Of a stretch of 64,000 bases of DNA, positions 61,158 to 64,000 are shown piece after piece. The notes below the pieces were generated by a model, which worked only from the letters and a program-made list of their open reading frames with translations, was not told the origin of the DNA and ran no database searches. Numbering within the stretch: the first letter of the stretch is position 1; each line of letters starts with the position of its first letter. This DNA comes from Trichoderma breve. Lineage: Eukaryota; Ascomycota; Sordariomycetes; Hypocreales; Hypocreaceae. The translations under genes and the position numbers were made by a program. The stretch covers positions 4,030,001 through 4,094,000 of the forward strand of contig NC_079233.1 of assembly GCF_028502605.1 (NCBI RefSeq), written 5' to 3'.

Positions 61158-62787
61158 TTCCTCGCAACTCGTTCAGACCACCTCCTTTTGAGCCGCCGAA
61201 TTCAGCTACCGGGTTTGCGACATCGTGACGAGTATAGTTGCCGAGCCTTTCGTTCCAACCTATCTAGCTTCAGGGAGCTCTAAGGTTGCGATTTTCTTTT
61301 TTCCTTTCTTGCCAAGGGAGTGCAAGTGCGTTGGAATTATGATAGCTGTGCCTGAGGGCCGAGGGAAATCCCTAACAAGCTCAAGTTCGTTTTGAGCTAT
61401 TATGACGGATGAGCAGTGCCAAAGTCATGTTTTTATCTGGGCGTTTGAAGGAACAACTGGGTGCTTGTTTGATGGAATTGCTGAATATGATGAAATGACT
61501 CTACTACGCAAAAAATAAGAAAAGAAAAAGAGGAAAAAATGCCGACGACGTGACTCTTGTTTTTATTGTTTTCCTTCCACCCGGCTCAAATTCTGGCTTG
61601 GTTGCATCTCCACAAGTTGTGATCGTTCCACTTAGCCGAGGTTACCCAGGCGCTTTACCCAGACGCTAACATCTTCTCGAACAAAGACGGCCAGGCACAG
61701 CTCACTCACATGTAAGCTGCTTTTAGCTACAACACACATCGTTAAGAAGATCCAATACCTCATAATGACAAAAAGGTCATGTAGCAGTAGAGCGTGCATG
61801 TTAATTCACAAGATAAACTAGCATCTGTGAACACTCCCCGGACAAACGGAAGAAGAAAGATACAGACCAAAAGATCAGAAGGCAACACATGAACCTGCAG
61901 ACCAACGATAGCAGGCGGAAAGGCCGTATCGGAGAGGGGACAGGCGAGTTCACGATTAAAAAGCTAGTCGCAAGTTTCACGTGGAAGGGATTATAAAGGG
62001 GTAGGTAAACAAGGCTCGGGGATTTAAATGAGGCTATACGGTGGAGCATTGCTTATAACAGCTCCCGATTACAGCTGCCGGTCTTGGGTGCATATAAGTG
62101 AAAATCGGCCTTGTAATAGATTGAAGTTCTGCCTACAGCATTTATCCTTGTGTATAGTTACCATAGCTTTGTTCTTTATTCCTGTATTTATGAATTATCA
62201 CATATAGTGGTGTCTACTTATTCGAAGTCTGCTACGTTGCGAGAGTGCTCAAGAGACAGAGGCCCGTCTAAGAGATCTTAACAGGTTATTCTTCTCAACA
62301 TAATTATAGTAGTAAAAGCTCCAAGAAATCACTATTGCTCTTTAGGTTACTATACAAGCACTCTTTGAAACTTGGCTGAAATGACGGTGTGTCTTAAGCT
62401 TACTTGTTAGGTTGGGTAACTACAGCAGCTGTCTAATACTGTAAGCAGACAAATTATGTATGTAGCAATAGTGCCTCCTTCAAACGCTTCCCTGCTTCGG
62501 ATATCTCCTTTGAGGTCTGTGTAGTAGGTATTATGCTTGTAGTATTGGCGAATTTAGTACCTAATGCAGTTCAGTTTAAGCCAGTTATGGGATTCAGCAA
62601 AATCTATATATACCTATATCTATATTTGTTGTTTACTCCAGACCAACTTTCTCAATCACTACTGATACACTGTCAAACACCCAAACATATCCTCTCTGCT
62701 TGCTCATCATTTTCAAGTCTCTTTACTATTCTCATCCCCTACCATCATCATCCTTGACGTCCCAAAACCTCCCAATTATCCACCGAC
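61158..62787. other. Intergenic region, about 1.6 kb
   Basis: AT-rich towards the right. No frame with conserved features; likely the 3' UTR of atg44 and the promoter of the following small gene. Confidence 0.5.
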
Positions 62788-63228
62788 ATGTCCTGCCAAT
62801 CACTAGATCCCTCAAGCGGCATATGCTTCGGCACCAGCAACAACATCACCTTACTCCTCCAAACCTTCAAAAACTGCTGCAGCCTCGCTCCCATCGTCCA
62901 GTACTACGACACTTACGGATGCAGTGCTTATTGTCCCATCATGCCCGACCGCCGAACAGGCGAATCGCTCCGGGATTGCATTGCTGATGCTCTGGGGACT
63001 GGATCGTGCTATGCACCACTTGATAAACCTGCTGCTCCAAGCGTTATTGCGCGAGCCAGCGCCGCTGCTAAAGAGCCTGTTTGCTCGGTTTGCGCTGCTA
63101 CAGCTGCGACATCGACAACTGGGGCTGCTGTTCGGATGTATAGTGCTGATACGGTTTCATGGAAGACTGGACTGACCATCGGGGTTGTATTATTTACTGG
63201 AATGTTCGCTGGGGGGTATTTGATCTAA
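62788..63228 (+). CDS. Small Cys-rich protein with a C-terminal membrane segment
   Basis: A 146-residue protein without a recognised domain. The N-terminal 75 residues hold nine cysteines (CQS, ICF, NCCS, GCSAYC, DCI, SCY pattern), and two more follow in PVCSVCAA. An Ala/Ser/Thr-rich stretch precedes a C-terminal hydrophobic helix (TIGVVLFTGMFAGGYLI) that ends the protein. No N-terminal signal peptide is seen, so it may be tail-anchored. Alternatively the start lies in an unspliced upstream exon. The pattern CCSLAPIVQYYDTYGCSAYC recalls small fungal Cys-rich proteins, but I cannot name a family. Confidence 0.6.
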   Translation: MSCQSLDPSSGICFGTSNNITLLLQTFKNCCSLAPIVQYYDTYGCSAYCPIMPDRRTGESLRDCIADALGTGSCYAPLDKPAAPSVIARASAAAKEPVCSVCAATAATSTTGAAVRMYSADTVSWKTGLTIGVVLFTGMFAGGYLI

Positions 63229-63554
63229 AATCTGGGCGGTTATATCTCGACGACGAGGGTGACTATTTTACATTCGAGTATGTGTTGCGTAGAATTAGAC
63301 AAACGAAGGCCATAGAAATATTAGACATCATGTCATCGCTTAATCATTAATTTCGTTCTCTAAAATCTAACATTCCAAAGTTGTTTTACACGCTGAAAGA
63401 AAATCATAATAGGATAATCACAAAATATGTAGCAGTCCAGGGTATAACTCCAATCGTCTGAAGAACCACCACCAGACAAAGACCACCAGCAAGAGACGCT
63501 GTCAATCGATAGTGTCGTTTGAACTGGCCGGAGAGCCGAGAGAAAAGACAGGGA
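63229..63554. other. Short convergent region
   Basis: Between two converging genes. AT-rich; no gene seen. Confidence 0.5.
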
Positions 63555-64000
63555 TTACCACACCCTATGCATGCTCTGCCAAAAACTCCGGCGGCACTTC
63601 GTTCTCGCTGTCGTACCTACGCAGCGGCGCGCCATCAGTGTTGACGGCCTGACCATGCTCATCATCTCTATCCTGTTCACCGCCGAGGAGGTCTGGGGGC
63701 ACCTCATTGTCGCTCTCTTCATCGGCTGAGTGGCTGCTTTCTTGCGTAGGTCGACCCTCCGGCTCTGGCTTTGCTTCACTCGGCTCATCCTCACTCGGCT
63801 CATCCTCACTCGGCTCATCCTCACTCGGCTCATCCTGAGCGCTGGCGGGATGCTCCTCGGTAGGATTAACCAGGCCTTCAAAGACGTTGGCGCCCTCTTT
63901 AAAGGCCTCTAGTTCTGCTCCGATGGCGCAAATCAAAAGATTCCAGTGCTTTTCCTCCGCCAGCCGCATGTAGCTCTCCAGCTCCTCAATCACCTGCTTC
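63555..64000 (-). CDS. C-terminal part of an unidentified gene, cut by the right edge
   Basis: The minus-strand frame is open to the window edge and ends with a stop at 63555-63557, giving about 147 visible residues. It begins with a helical, charged segment (KQVIEELESYMRLAEEKHW, LLICAIGAELEAFKEG), likely coiled coil, and continues into an acidic disordered tail with four DEPSE units. NEVPPDLL and NEVPPEFL appear twice in the tail as a degenerate short motif. No start codon is inside the window: the only upstream candidate near the edge is a GTG. The function cannot be told from this part. Confidence 0.65.
63778..63840 (-). repeat. 15-bp tandem repeat coding DEPSE
   Basis: Four near-identical copies of a 15-bp unit (CTCGGCTCATCCTCA on the plus strand). 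Read on the minus strand they code DEPSE four times. The copies are almost perfect at the DNA level, so the array is probably recent and may vary between strains. Confidence 0.9.

Noticed and set aside
1..64000. CRISPR arrays, rRNA, tRNA, transposon ends, telomere repeats
   Set aside because: I looked for regularly spaced repeats, tRNA-like GTTCGAATC boxes, terminal inverted repeats with target duplications and TTAGGG runs and saw none that hold up by eye. A tRNAscan-SE and RepeatMasker run would settle this.

Overview
This is nuclear DNA of a filamentous ascomycete, most likely Trichoderma (Hypocreales). The strongest taxonomic marker is a class II hydrophobin with the QID3 layout (proline-rich plus Gly-Asn-rich linker before the eight-cysteine domain). 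Supporting signs are 50-230 nt GT-AG introns with CTAAC/CTGAC-like branch sites, isolated genes on both strands, and typical filamentous-fungal families. Every splice model here was built by hand from reading-frame continuity and conserved residues. No transcript or database evidence was available.

Layout. 1-12 kb: the start of a gene cut by the left edge, a gene-poor stretch, a QID3-like hydrophobin (4584-5123, +), an F-box protein (5693-7787, -), then about 4.4 kb without a gene. 12-25 kb: a small cupin (+) facing a membrane alpha/beta hydrolase (-), a DUF1769 protein (+), a single-pass membrane protein (+), a DHA1-type MFS transporter (+) and an acidic F-box-like gene broken by one in-frame TAG (-). 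25-33 kb: a PBDC1 homologue (-), a fungal NLR-like receptor PNP_UDP-NB-ARC-TPR with a frameshift at a T6 run (-), a relic of a carrier-protein-containing megasynthase (-), and a multi-pass membrane protein whose intron carries a 13-bp perfect hairpin (+). 33-49 kb: a STE6-type ABC transporter (+) tail to tail with a PMC1-type Ca2+ P-type ATPase (-), then a purine nucleoside permease family protein (+) tail to tail with an IKS1-type protein kinase (-). 50-64 kb: a Zn2Cys6 regulator (+), a second DHA1 MFS transporter (+), pyruvate kinase (-), mitofissin/Atg44 with a 6-nt first coding exon (+), a small Cys-rich membrane-anchored protein (+), and the C-terminal part of a gene cut by the right edge, with DEPSE pentapeptide repeats (-).

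Most of these are unlinked housekeeping or accessory genes and do not form an operon-like pathway. The least ordinary segment is about 22.3-31.6 kb. There a broken F-box-like gene, a frameshifted NLR and a megasynthase relic lie within 9 kb, which looks like a patch of gene decay or fast turnover. No CRISPR array, tRNA, rRNA, telomere repeat or intact transposon was seen.
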